Positions 1-6,147 of a DNA stretch of 64,000 nucleotides are shown one piece after another (the first letter of the stretch is position 1; every line of letters starts with the position of its first letter). Position numbers and translations under genes: made by a program. Source of the stretch: Verrucomicrobiales bacterium (GTDB taxonomy: Bacteria > Verrucomicrobiota > Verrucomicrobiia > Verrucomicrobiales > DEV007). The stretch spans positions 1 through 64,000 of the forward strand of contig JAEUHH010000098.1 of the NCBI GenBank assembly GCA_016795505.1. Direction: 5' to 3'. The notes beneath the pieces were generated by a model, which had not been told where the DNA came from, did no database searches, and was given only the letters and a program-made list of their open reading frames with translations.

Positions 1-66
1 TCCTGCATGATGGAAACCAGAAAGCCAACCAAAGGTCCGCTTCGCTCTGCGTGCGCGTCCTCTGAG

Positions 67-139
67 GAGCCCGGTGCGGTAATTCCGCACGCCGGGATCT
101 GTAAGGGGGGCACCGGGCAACCGGTGTCCCTACCTTGAT
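67..139 (+). ncRNA. 3' end of a group II intron (domains V and VI)
   Basis: Positions 67-99 fold as a group II domain V: GAGCCCGG pairs with CCGGGATC, a two-base bulge follows, then UGCGG pairs with CCGCA around a small loop, and the catalytic AGC triad is at 68-70. Positions 103-139 form a domain VI hairpin (GGGGCACCGG with CCGGUGUCCC, loop GCAA) with a candidate branch-point A at 132. Seven bases later the intron would end in the usual AY (A138 T139). Domains I-IV and any maturase gene lie before the window. The predicted 3' exon starts CTCCC, which matches the expected attC box. The subclass cannot be assigned from this fragment; class C introns that target attC are the obvious candidate. 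Confidence 0.8.
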
Positions 140-149
140 CTCCCTGAAA

Positions 150-599
150 ATGCAATTCGACGAACCGAAAGTAATCGAAGCGCTGACCGCCGAGTGGAGA
201 TGGATTCTACCCGGGATCGATACTGTGATCGCCGTGACCTCAATGGGGAACGTGATGCTGCGCGATTTGGAGGGGTGCCATTGGCGGGTTTGTCCCGAGG
301 AGCTTTCTGCGGAGATCTTCGCGAGGAACCTAGAGGAACTGCAAACCGCATTTACCGACGCCGAACGAAAGGCGGACTGGCAGATGAACGCCTTAGTCAC
401 CGAACTGGTGGAGGAATTCGGTGAGCCGGATATCGGTGAGTGCTTCGGCTTCGTCATTCCTGCCGTGCTCGGCGGTGAGTATTCGACCAGCAACATTCGT
501 CGACGAGGCCTCTACGAATATTTACGATTCACTGGTGACCTCGCGTATCAAACCAAGGGCTTAAAGGATGGAGAGATTATTAAGTTTGAAATCGTCTAG
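150..599 (+). CDS. DUF1851 / T6SS immunity Tdi1-like domain protein (cassette gene 1)
   Basis: A 149-residue soluble protein. The middle (WRWILPGIDTVIA, then a MLRD turn) and the C-terminal part (CFGFVIPAVLGGEY, then a NI-containing segment and a final KFEIV strand) follow the DUF1851 pattern, a domain found at the C terminus of T6SS immunity proteins such as Tdi1. That resemblance is from memory of the family. ATG 150 is preferred over TTG 135 because TTG 135 would lie inside the predicted intron end (139). No clear ribosome binding site is visible. The gene is the body of an integron-type cassette: an R''-like box GGGAGAAC at 615-622 follows its stop. A standalone immunity-like gene is typical of cassette arrays. 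The real target toxin is unknown. Confidence 0.75.
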   Translation: MQFDEPKVIEALTAEWRWILPGIDTVIAVTSMGNVMLRDLEGCHWRVCPEELSAEIFARNLEELQTAFTDAERKADWQMNALVTELVEEFGEPDIGECFGFVIPAVLGGEYSTSNIRRRGLYEYLRFTGDLAYQTKGLKDGEIIKFEIV

Positions 600-614
600 C
601 CGGAGACCACAATA

Positions 615-673
615 GGGAGAACAAGCCGCGACAGGGAAGGGCTTACAGCCCTCCCCTGCGCTCCACGTTCGGC
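615..673 (+). other. attC recombination site A
   Basis: An imperfect palindrome between cassette genes 1 and 2. The R'' side is GGGAGAAC at 615-622. An inner stem AGGG-A-AGGGC pairs with GCCCT-C-CCCT, with GCG/CGC outside it, and the R' box GTTCGGC is at 667-673, eleven bases before the next start codon. The R'' box is the exact reverse complement of GTTCTCCC, the box predicted at the start of its own cassette once the intron (ending at 139) is removed. Length 59 bp, inside the known attC range. Confidence 0.75.
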
Positions 674-683
674 AATAAAATCT

Positions 684-1079
684 GTGAGCATCGAGACAGC
701 AACTCAAGATCCTAAGAGCAGTCCAACTGGTGGCTGCTCAATCGGCTGTGCCAGCATTTTTGTGCTGATAGGACTTCTGTTTCCATTTCTGCACGTGCTT
801 GGAGGGACATGGGAGGGCGGAGAGATGATGCTGCTACCTATGTTCATTGGCCTTCCGTCGTTTATTGTCGCACACATCCTAGCTATTGTGGCAATGTGTT
901 CCGTTGCGCCTCCGACGCGACGAGCCGGTAAGCGGGCATTATTGCTCATTTGGTGCAGCATAGCTCTTGTTTCCGCTATCGGTTTCGTCGCCGATACCTT
1001 TTTCAGGAAGCCACGGTATGAGTTATCACCGAGAGGAACACAAGAAGCCGAACAAGACGTGCATGGCAACACCCACTAG
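684..1079 (+). CDS. Small membrane protein with three predicted TM segments (cassette gene 2)
   Basis: A 131-residue protein of unknown function. Three hydrophobic stretches are visible (about residues 23-42, 48-72 and 86-106), the first preceded by a Ser/Gly/Cys-rich N terminus; the C-terminal 25 residues are charged. The start is GTG 684, eleven bases after the R' box GTTCGGC; no other start keeps all three segments. Its last codons and its stop TAG at 1077-1079 lie inside the left arm of the following attC, common for cassette genes. I do not recognise the family. Being a single small membrane protein between attC sites, it may be an immunity or stress-type cassette, but nothing in the sequence proves that. 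Confidence 0.65.
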   Translation: MSIETATQDPKSSPTGGCSIGCASIFVLIGLLFPFLHVLGGTWEGGEMMLLPMFIGLPSFIVAHILAIVAMCSVAPPTRRAGKRALLLIWCSIALVSAIGFVADTFFRKPRYELSPRGTQEAEQDVHGNTH

Positions 1080-1175
1080 CCCCTCTGTTTTCGATGTTCT
1101 CACCTGATTTCAACCTCAACCCCGCGATCAACGTTGGCCCCCGCTAGTGGGTGCGCCATCACTTTGACGTTGTGC
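1047..1175 (+). other. attC recombination site B
   Basis: A 129-bp site with R'' GCCGAAC at 1047-1053, the exact reverse complement of GTTCGGC, the box at 667-673 that opens the same cassette. Long arms pair across a variable middle: ATGGC-aa-CACCCACTAGC (about 1062-1080) with GCTAGTGGGTG-c-GCCAT (about 1143-1159). R' is GTTGTGC at 1169-1175. The extra unpaired bases in one arm are typical of the bottom-strand asymmetry of attC. Confidence 0.8.
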
Positions 1176-1184
1176 CAATTTAGT

Positions 1185-1598
1185 ATGCAGCAATTCGTGA
1201 CCATTCTTGTTCTTTGCGGAGAATCGGGAAGACAACTCTTTGATGAGGCGGAGCCGAGACTTACGACCAATGGTTTCGATTGGGATCGCCAGCAGATGAT
1301 CCAGGGCTGTCAGCTAGCATACTGGTGCAGCTTTCTCGATGTGTGGTCGATGGGGGATTCATTTGATCGATTCCTGGGTCCCGAGAATGAACTCAGAACG
1401 GCATCTGCGGGTTCCCACCAGTTGGTGTGTTGCCGTCGTGAGAACATTAGAGTTGAAGGCAAGGCCAGGAATCAAGAAGAAGAACGGCTCAAGCAGATTC
1501 TGCTCCAAGCTAGAGATGCCTATCGAAGCTCGACTGATGAATCATACCTTTTTCAGATTCGGTCTGTTTTCGATGCATCTTCCGGTTTCAATCCATAA
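1185..1598 (+). CDS. Hypothetical protein (cassette gene 3)
   Basis: A 137-residue soluble protein starting at ATG 1185, ten bases after the R' box GTTGTGC; the frame is open further 5' but that part belongs to attC B. It begins MQQFVTILVLCGESG, has two acidic-aromatic stretches, and ends with a charged helix (EEERLKQILLQARDAYRSS) and a short SFVFDASSG-like tail. No domain is recognised. It is in the same orientation as the other cassette genes and is followed immediately by the R'' box GGCACAAC at 1601-1608, an exact reverse complement of the GTTGTGCC at its own 5' end. That match supports the cassette boundaries independently of the protein. Confidence 0.6.
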   Translation: MQQFVTILVLCGESGRQLFDEAEPRLTTNGFDWDRQQMIQGCQLAYWCSFLDVWSMGDSFDRFLGPENELRTASAGSHQLVCCRRENIRVEGKARNQEEERLKQILLQARDAYRSSTDESYLFQIRSVFDASSGFNP

Positions 1599-1600
1599 GA

Positions 1601-1625
1601 GGCACAACAAGTCGTGGCGCACCAG
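1601..1625 (+). other. Left half of attC site C
   Basis: GGCACAAC at 1601-1608 (R'') plus AAGTCGTGGCGC (L''-like) directly after the stop of cassette gene 3. R'' is the perfect 8-base reverse complement of GTTGTGCC at 1169-1176. I cannot find the matching right half within the next 130 bases, so the site seems cut by the repeat-rich stretch that follows. Confidence 0.6.
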
Positions 1626-1966
1626 TCGGCCATAAGCTTCTCTATTTCAATTCAACATCCCTTCAACGGCGCCGGTGGGAGCGAATAAAACGTCGTGATG
1701 GTCTGGCAAGCGGTGAAAACCGATGGTCAGTGCCCCGACCGGCACCGGTGACGCGTCACCTGACGGCGGTGACTTTCGGTTGCTCATCCTCGCCGCATCC
1801 TCCGCCATCCGCTCGCTCTCAGTCAGGCCCCTTCGATTCCGCCTGCCCCTCACCCGCAGGCTCCGTCGCCCGGCCGATTCAGCCAGGCAAGGCGCCTGAG
1901 ATCCGAAGGGCACGGATTCCGGCCGTTCGTCGCTCCGATCCGCTTGGGCGAGTCAAAGACGTACGA

Positions 1967-2051
1967 GCATCCCGGCAGGGATGCCAGATGGCGAGGGGAC
2001 GGGACAACGATTGATGACCCCTCCGGCTCGCTGGCATCCCTGCCGGGATGC
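1967..2051. repeat. REPIN-like doubled palindrome
   Basis: Two 21-bp perfect inverted arms (1967-1987 and 2031-2051) surround a 43-bp middle. Each arm is itself a hairpin: GCATCCC and GGGATGC around four bases. Two REP hairpins in inverted orientation are the layout of a REPIN/BIME, usually mobilised by a RAYT transposase. No such gene is in the window. Confidence 0.65.
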
Positions 2052-2303
2052 CTTCCGTTTTCCCAGATCGACCGGTGGTGCCGCTTTGCTCGACCACTGG
2101 CTTGCCTGCGATGCCTCCGGCATCCGGGTTGTCGAAAGGGCGATTCCGGGCCTTGTCCCGGGCATCTCCCCATCTCCTCCCGCCCGTCGCCCCTCCCGCT
2201 CCCCGCTTTCGCGCCGGGCCACGTCGGTGGGTCGGGCCGATTGCGCTGCGCTGAGGCCCGGCAGGCCTTTCGAGCCGCCCTTCACCGCTTTTCAGGTGCC
2301 CGG

Positions 2304-2450
2304 CACGGTGCCGGACGGTCCAGAAGTGCTGCCGGGCACTTCAACAGCGGTGTCGGGCACCAGCAAAGCGGTGAAGCGCCCCGGAGAAGCGGTGAAGGGC
2401 ACCGGAAAAGTGGTGAAGGGCAACGGAAAAGCAGTGTTATCGCGACAAAA
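2304..2450. repeat. 21-bp degenerate tandem repeat, about six to seven units
   Basis: Anchors of the AGCGGTG type recur exactly 21 bases apart at 2325, 2346, 2367, 2388, 2409 and 2430, with a weaker unit at 2304. Because 21 is a multiple of three, every frame reads a seven-residue repeat; the plus frame gives GTSKAVK and GTGKVVK-like peptides. Whether it is translated is unclear, since no domain or convincing start accompanies it. Confidence 0.6.
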
Positions 2451-2583
2451 TGGCGCATTTGGGCCGATGGGAGCGAAAGAGGCGCAGTGTCGGTCCAGCG
2501 TGAGATGTCTGTGACAAAGTGGCTCTCCGGGGCGGTCTGGAGTGATTTTGGCCTGCCTCGGGCCCCCCTGCCGGCGCGGGGAA

Positions 2584-2651
2584 TCCGATCCGACCGGGTT
2601 GGTTCTCCGATGGAACCGGGTTGCATCGGAGAAGTGACCGGGTTCGATCGG
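2584..2651. repeat. GATCGG palindromic repeat, copy 1
   Basis: A diverged copy with TCCGATC at 2584-2590 and three ACCGGGTT half-sites, the last running into CGATCGG at 2645-2651. It belongs to the family whose best half-site is ACCCTGTTTGATCGGA. Confidence 0.6.
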
Positions 2652-2670
2652 GGAGGCGGCGTCCAGAATG

Positions 2671-2764
2671 AAAGTAGCTTGGGCTTTAGCCCAAGGGCAG
2701 GTCGGGTGGAGTCAGGGCTGGTGCCGGCGGGTCTGGAGACTTGGGCTAAAGCCCAAGCTACTTT
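2671..2764. repeat. Palindromic MITE/REP-like element, copy 1
   Basis: Perfect 25-bp inverted arms at 2671-2695 and 2740-2764. Each contains the internal palindrome CTTGGGCT..AGCCCAAG and carries GTAGC at its outer end. The core includes GGCAGGTCG. A second copy is at 4645-4723. A peptide beginning MKVAWALAQ is merely the translation of the arm. Confidence 0.75.
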
Positions 2765-3033
2765 TTTGGGGGGATCGGACCGCTTTCTCTCCATGCCTTC
2801 TAAAAAGGCGGAATGTCTCACCCCGCCGCCGAACGCCCGGGTCGAGGCGCTTGATCCGGTCGTCTGGAGGCCGTGATATCCAGAGGGGAATCGTGAGCCG
2901 AAACCGACGAATCGACCGGAACTGATAGACGCACGCCTGCGGGGAAAATCCTTGTCAGTATGGGGTTTCACCGGCATTCTGCCCTTGGATCGTCCGGTGG
3001 ATATCACGGTGGGTGGTCATATGGATAAGAACT

Positions 3034-3040
3034 GTTCGGC
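3034..3040 (+). other. R' box of attC site D (right half)
   Basis: GTTCGGC, the same box as at 667-673 and 4166-4172, opens the cassette carrying the DUF1428 gene. A left half is not identifiable in the preceding 130 bases. Confidence 0.6.
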
Positions 3041-3063
3041 AACAAGCAACAACCAATACAACG

Positions 3064-3426
3064 ATGAGTAACTACATTGATGGATTCTTAATTCCGCTTC
3101 CGAAAGACAAAGTCGACCAATACGCCGCAATCGCCAGCAAGGCTGGCGACATTTGGAAAGAGCATGGTGCTCTCGAATATTGGGAGTGCGTGGCAGACGA
3201 CTTGGAAGTTAAGGATATGGTTTCATTTACGCGGTCGGCCAACGCAGGACCGGATGATACGGTTATCTTCGCTTGGGCGGTGTTCAAGTCGCGCGAGCAT
3301 CGCGATGAGGTGAATGCGAGGATTCATGCTGACCCTAGATTGATGGAAATCTGTGACCCAGCGAACCCGTCATTTGACTATAAGACAATGGCCTATGGCG
3401 GATTCAAAACTCTCATAAAAAAATAA
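3064..3426 (+). CDS. DUF1428 family protein (cassette gene 4)
   Basis: A 120-residue protein covering a complete DUF1428 (YbaA-like) domain, a ferredoxin-like alpha/beta fold of unknown function. Family features seen are the N-terminal YIDGFLIPLPKDK, the HGALEYWECVADD segment, SFTRSANAGPDDTVIFAW, and the C-terminal MAYGGFKTLI. ATG 3064 gives the normal family N terminus; the frame is open back to 3013 but that part overlaps the attC box. It is followed by attC E, whose R'' GCCGAAT (3428-3434) differs by one base from the reverse complement of the cassette's own GTTCGGC. DUF1428 genes are known cargo of environmental cassettes (recalled, not searched). Confidence 0.85.
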   Translation: MSNYIDGFLIPLPKDKVDQYAAIASKAGDIWKEHGALEYWECVADDLEVKDMVSFTRSANAGPDDTVIFAWAVFKSREHRDEVNARIHADPRLMEICDPANPSFDYKTMAYGGFKTLIKK

Positions 3427-3427
3427 A

Positions 3428-3538
3428 GCCGAATAAGGCGGTCCACCTAATCCCTACCCGCGTCACGCCGGATGCTTGCCGCTTCGCGATGGCATCCGTC
3501 GCGCCGCGGGCAGGTGTAGTTGAACTTGGACGTTGGCA
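3428..3538 (+). other. attC recombination site E
   Basis: R'' GCCGAAT at 3428-3434, an arm CACCTAatcCCTACCCGCG pairing with CGCGGGcAGGTG near 3513, and R' GTTGGCA at 3532-3538, twelve bases before the next start codon. Length 111 bp. Confidence 0.75.
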
Positions 3539-3550
3539 GAATAAAGACTC

Positions 3551-4120
3551 ATGAATCGTTGCGTTATGACGGGATATCCAGTGCAGGGTTCAAGCGATGC
3601 AATCTGGGATGACGGAGAATGGATCAGCTGGGATTACATTAACCGGCAGATCGAGGGCTCTCAACCAGAGGGAGGTCTGCTTGAGGACATGATCATTGTC
3701 GCGAAGGAATACCTAGAGGACACCGGACGGCATCTTCCGATTTACGGTGAGATAGGAGAGCACTATGCGGCCAGACGGTTTGGGATCGAACTTCACGAGG
3801 ATCCAAAAGCTCAGGGTTCAGATGGGCGGCTCGGAAACGCGCTTGTTGAGATCAAGACCATTTCCCCTATGCGGGACAGTCGGCATGTCCGCGTCAAGAA
3901 GAGCGGTAACTTTGGCTTCTTGGTGATTGTAAAGATCGATGCAGACTTCAGGATTGATGCGAAGCTGATCAGAAGGAGAAGATTGGCACAAGCGGGTGGT
4001 AGCTTTTTCACCGTTGGGTGGGACGACCACCGGAGCGAACACAGTCAAGCCAAACACGACGGTGGTGGACAACCTGCTGATCGCTCCGAGTCGGATTCGC
4101 AGGGTGGCGACAGACCTTAA
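3551..4120 (+). CDS. PD-(D/E)XK-like protein, possible nuclease (cassette gene 5)
   Basis: A 189-residue protein from ATG 3551, twelve bases after the R' box. Residues about 70-125 read GEIGEHYAARRFGI, then GSDGRLGNALVEIKTI, then VRVKKSGNFGFLVIVKI. The spacing of an N-terminal Glu, then Asp, then E-x-K on successive strands resembles the PD-(D/E)XK nuclease active site; this is inference from the motif, not a recognised family. The last 25 or so residues are low-complexity, rich in Ser, Gly and Asp, and encoded by the left arm of the following attC, so they are probably not part of the fold. A restriction or DNA-processing role would suit a cassette gene but is unproven. Confidence 0.6.
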   Translation: MNRCVMTGYPVQGSSDAIWDDGEWISWDYINRQIEGSQPEGGLLEDMIIVAKEYLEDTGRHLPIYGEIGEHYAARRFGIELHEDPKAQGSDGRLGNALVEIKTISPMRDSRHVRVKKSGNFGFLVIVKIDADFRIDAKLIRRRRLAQAGGSFFTVGWDDHRSEHSQAKHDGGGQPADRSESDSQGGDRP

Positions 4121-4172
4121 TCTGAAGCGGAGGGGTGCTCCCAGTAGTCGGTGCGAGGCCTATTGGTTCGGC
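4049..4172 (+). other. attC recombination site F
   Basis: R''-like GCCAAAC at 4049-4055 and R' GTTCGGC at 4166-4172. Internal arms pair imperfectly: CTGCTG with CAGTAG, CTCCG with CGGAG, and TCGGATT with AATCTGA. The left arm overlaps the end of the upstream gene. Confidence 0.55.
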
Positions 4173-4181
4173 AAAATATTC

Positions 4182-4592
4182 ATGAATGCACAAATCGTCA
4201 GCGAAGCATCCAAGGCCACTCTCGCGGGAACTATGCCTTTTCCGGAGATCGTGGGAAAACTCATCGAAGTAGGTGTGGAATACTACCACGTTGATTATGT
4301 GACTTTGCGGAAGACATTTTATAGTACCACAGGGGATGTGGTTATCTCTCCTATTACTTATGAGGGACTTCCGGAGGTCTCCAAGGATTTTGACCGCAAT
4401 AGCCTTCGAGCGGCCATTTACGACAGTCAGCACAATGGGCAACATTACCGAGACTTTACCATTCGAGCCATCAAGGCTGGTGTTCAGGGTTATATCGCTT
4501 TCCTGCGTGGCAGGCGCGTAACGTATTGGGGGCGAGTAGGAGATCAGCATACCGAGTGGTTTCCCGGGTTTGAGCCGACAGCTTCAGAATGA
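4182..4592 (+). CDS. DUF1398 family protein (cassette gene 6)
   Basis: A 136-residue protein matching the whole DUF1398 domain: GTMPFPEIVGKLIEVGVEYYHVDY, LRKTFYSTTGDVV, AAIYDSQHNGQHYRDFT (shown in parts), and the C-terminal VTYWGRVGDQHTEWFPG. Function is unknown; E. coli prophage proteins such as YbcV belong here. ATG 4182 lies ten bases after the R' box GTTCGGC. The reading frame is open further upstream only through the attC. Near its 3' end GAGCCGAC (4572-4579) resembles the R'' box expected for this cassette, but no right half follows, so this is the distal end of the array. Confidence 0.85.
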   Translation: MNAQIVSEASKATLAGTMPFPEIVGKLIEVGVEYYHVDYVTLRKTFYSTTGDVVISPITYEGLPEVSKDFDRNSLRAAIYDSQHNGQHYRDFTIRAIKAGVQGYIAFLRGRRVTYWGRVGDQHTEWFPGFEPTASE

Positions 4593-4644
4593 AGACGACG
4601 GAGAACCATCAGGGGTGTAGCCAAGGCAAGGAATGAGCCCTTGG

Positions 4645-4723
4645 AAAGTAGCTTGGGCTTCAGCCCAAGGGCAGGTCGTGCGGCTGCAGTTCCGGCGGAT
4701 TGGGCTAACGCCCAAACTACTTT
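4645..4723. repeat. Palindromic MITE/REP-like element, copy 2
   Basis: Arms at 4645-4669 and 4699-4723 match the arms of copy 1 (2671-2764) with a few changes (TTCAGCCCAAG, and CTAACGCCCAAACTAC). The core again starts GGCAGGTCG. It abuts the end of the cassette array. Confidence 0.75.
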
Positions 4724-4762
4724 TTCCTTTCCCTCACTCCACGTCTCCTCTCCTCACGCCAT

Positions 4763-6049
4763 TCACTCCGCACCGAGCCGATGATGCGGCATGGGGGCGG
4801 GATCGGCGAGGGCGTCGAGCAGGCCGGGGGCACTGCCCTGGCCGCGGGGGCGGATGATGCCGCGGGTCTCCTCGATGCCGTCGCGGTAGTCGGCGGAATC
4901 GGCGAGGAGCTGTCCATGGATGCCGCGCAGGGCATACTGGGGGACGTTGGGGTAGATGTGGTGGATGAGGTGGAAGTCGTTGCCGTATCCGAGCACGGCC
5001 CAGCGGGTGAAGGGATCGGCGTGAATGATGCGGGAATTGTCGAGGGTGCCCTGGCCGGCATTGGCGTGCTGATAGACTTCGCGCAGCAGCATGAGGTAGG
5101 GGAACACGTAGACGAGGGGGACGATCCAGAGGAGGATGAAGGCGAGGGTGGGATTCCACCCGGTGAAATGCCGGACGACGGCGAGGGCGCTGAAGACGAC
5201 GGTGTACCAGGTGAGCCGCAGCAGGGCGGCGGCTTTGACGGGGATGGAGAGCCGGGCGCCGCTGAAGAAGGCGCTCTCGGGCAGGATGGCCCACACGGCG
5301 ACGGCGAGCAGGTAGAGGCCGGCCACGGTGGGCCACAGGACGAGGGGGCCGGCGGGGAAGACGAACATCAGGACGAGGCTGATGGCGATGAAGTAGGTGA
5401 CGCCGAGGAGAGTGGCTTTGACGCGGAGGAACTTGGAATGGCGGCCGGTGGCGCGGCGCTCCTCGTCGGTGGTGTCGCGCACGGGCACGGGGGAGAGTCC
5501 GGAGCCGATGGTGATGACGTCGAGGAGGTCCATGAGATTGGCCAGGACGAAGGGGGGCCAGAAAAATTTGACGTAGTACTGGTAGATGAAGGAGCGCTTC
5601 GGCATGGGGAACTTGGCATAGAGGCGCTGGGCCTTGCCGTTGCCGAGGTTGGGGTCGAGGTCTGGATCGTTCGGGTAGAGGTGGTGGCGCAGGTGTTTGG
5701 CGCGGTATTGGATGAGGGAGCCGAAGACGGGGTAGAAGCAGAGGATCTCGGCGAGGATGTCATTCCATTTCCGGTTGGGCACGAGGAGGTGGTGGGAGGC
5801 CTCGTGGCCCATCAGGCCGATGCGGTGGGTGACGCAGCCGTTGATGATGATGGCGGCTCCCCAGACGGGAAGGTGCCAGAGCCAGTGCAGGCCCCAGTCC
5901 TGGTAGTGGAAGTGGAACCACAGGGCGAGGGCGGTGGACGCGGCGGCTACGAGGTAGTCGAGGGCGAGCCAGCCGAGATTGGTCCACTGGCGGACTCGGG
6001 ACCACCGGCGGATGGAGGCGGAATCGAGGAGGGCGGGGCTGCTGCTCAT
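4763..6049 (-). CDS. Membrane fatty acid desaturase
   Basis: A 428-residue integral membrane desaturase/hydroxylase. The three histidine clusters that bind the di-iron centre are present: GHEASHH (H82-H87), KHLRHH (H119-H123) and DFHLIHH (H360-H364), with long hydrophobic stretches around them. The third cluster is followed by YPNVPQY, typical of the family. It should introduce a double bond or hydroxyl into an acyl chain or a related lipid; the substrate cannot be read. The start is the ATG at 6049, directly before a normal N terminus; an upstream extension is low-complexity. It follows the sulfotransferase gene on the same strand with 98 bp between. Confidence 0.85.
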   Translation of the reverse strand: MSSSPALLDSASIRRWSRVRQWTNLGWLALDYLVAAASTALALWFHFHYQDWGLHWLWHLPVWGAAIIINGCVTHRIGLMGHEASHHLLVPNRKWNDILAEILCFYPVFGSLIQYRAKHLRHHLYPNDPDLDPNLGNGKAQRLYAKFPMPKRSFIYQYYVKFFWPPFVLANLMDLLDVITIGSGLSPVPVRDTTDEERRATGRHSKFLRVKATLLGVTYFIAISLVLMFVFPAGPLVLWPTVAGLYLLAVAVWAILPESAFFSGARLSIPVKAAALLRLTWYTVVFSALAVVRHFTGWNPTLAFILLWIVPLVYVFPYLMLLREVYQHANAGQGTLDNSRIIHADPFTRWAVLGYGNDFHLIHHIYPNVPQYALRGIHGQLLADSADYRDGIEETRGIIRPRGQGSAPGLLDALADPAPMPHHRLGAE

Positions 6050-6147
6050 GGGCGGTGCTGGGCGGGATGGGTGGCTTTTCCCGATGGATCTGGACGATAG
6101 GCAGGCTGGTCCGCGCGGCAAGTGGCCGCTTGTGGCTGGTATCGGGC

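Larger units (their letters stand above)
1626..3033. other. Repeat-rich stretch of about 1.4 kb without a convincing gene
   Basis: Open frames exist on both strands, but none has a recognisable domain, and several are created by the repeats themselves. The stretch contains, in order: a doubled palindrome at 1967-2051, a 21-bp tandem repeat at 2304-2450, a copy of the GATCGG palindromic family at 2584-2651, and a 25-bp-arm palindromic element at 2671-2764. It separates the left half of one attC (1601) from an R' box (3034), so it was probably inserted into, or accumulated inside, the cassette array. Confidence 0.6.

Noticed and set aside
2304-2450. The 21-bp repeats as a CRISPR array
   Set aside because: Units are contiguous with no unique spacers, and no cas genes are nearby.
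1944-2876. A 310-codon frame across the repeat-rich stretch
   Set aside because: It crosses four repeat elements, has no domain, and its composition changes with each repeat.
2668-2925. A frame beginning MKVAWALAQ
   Set aside because: It is the translation of the palindromic element; the same peptide start appears at the second copy (4633-4857).
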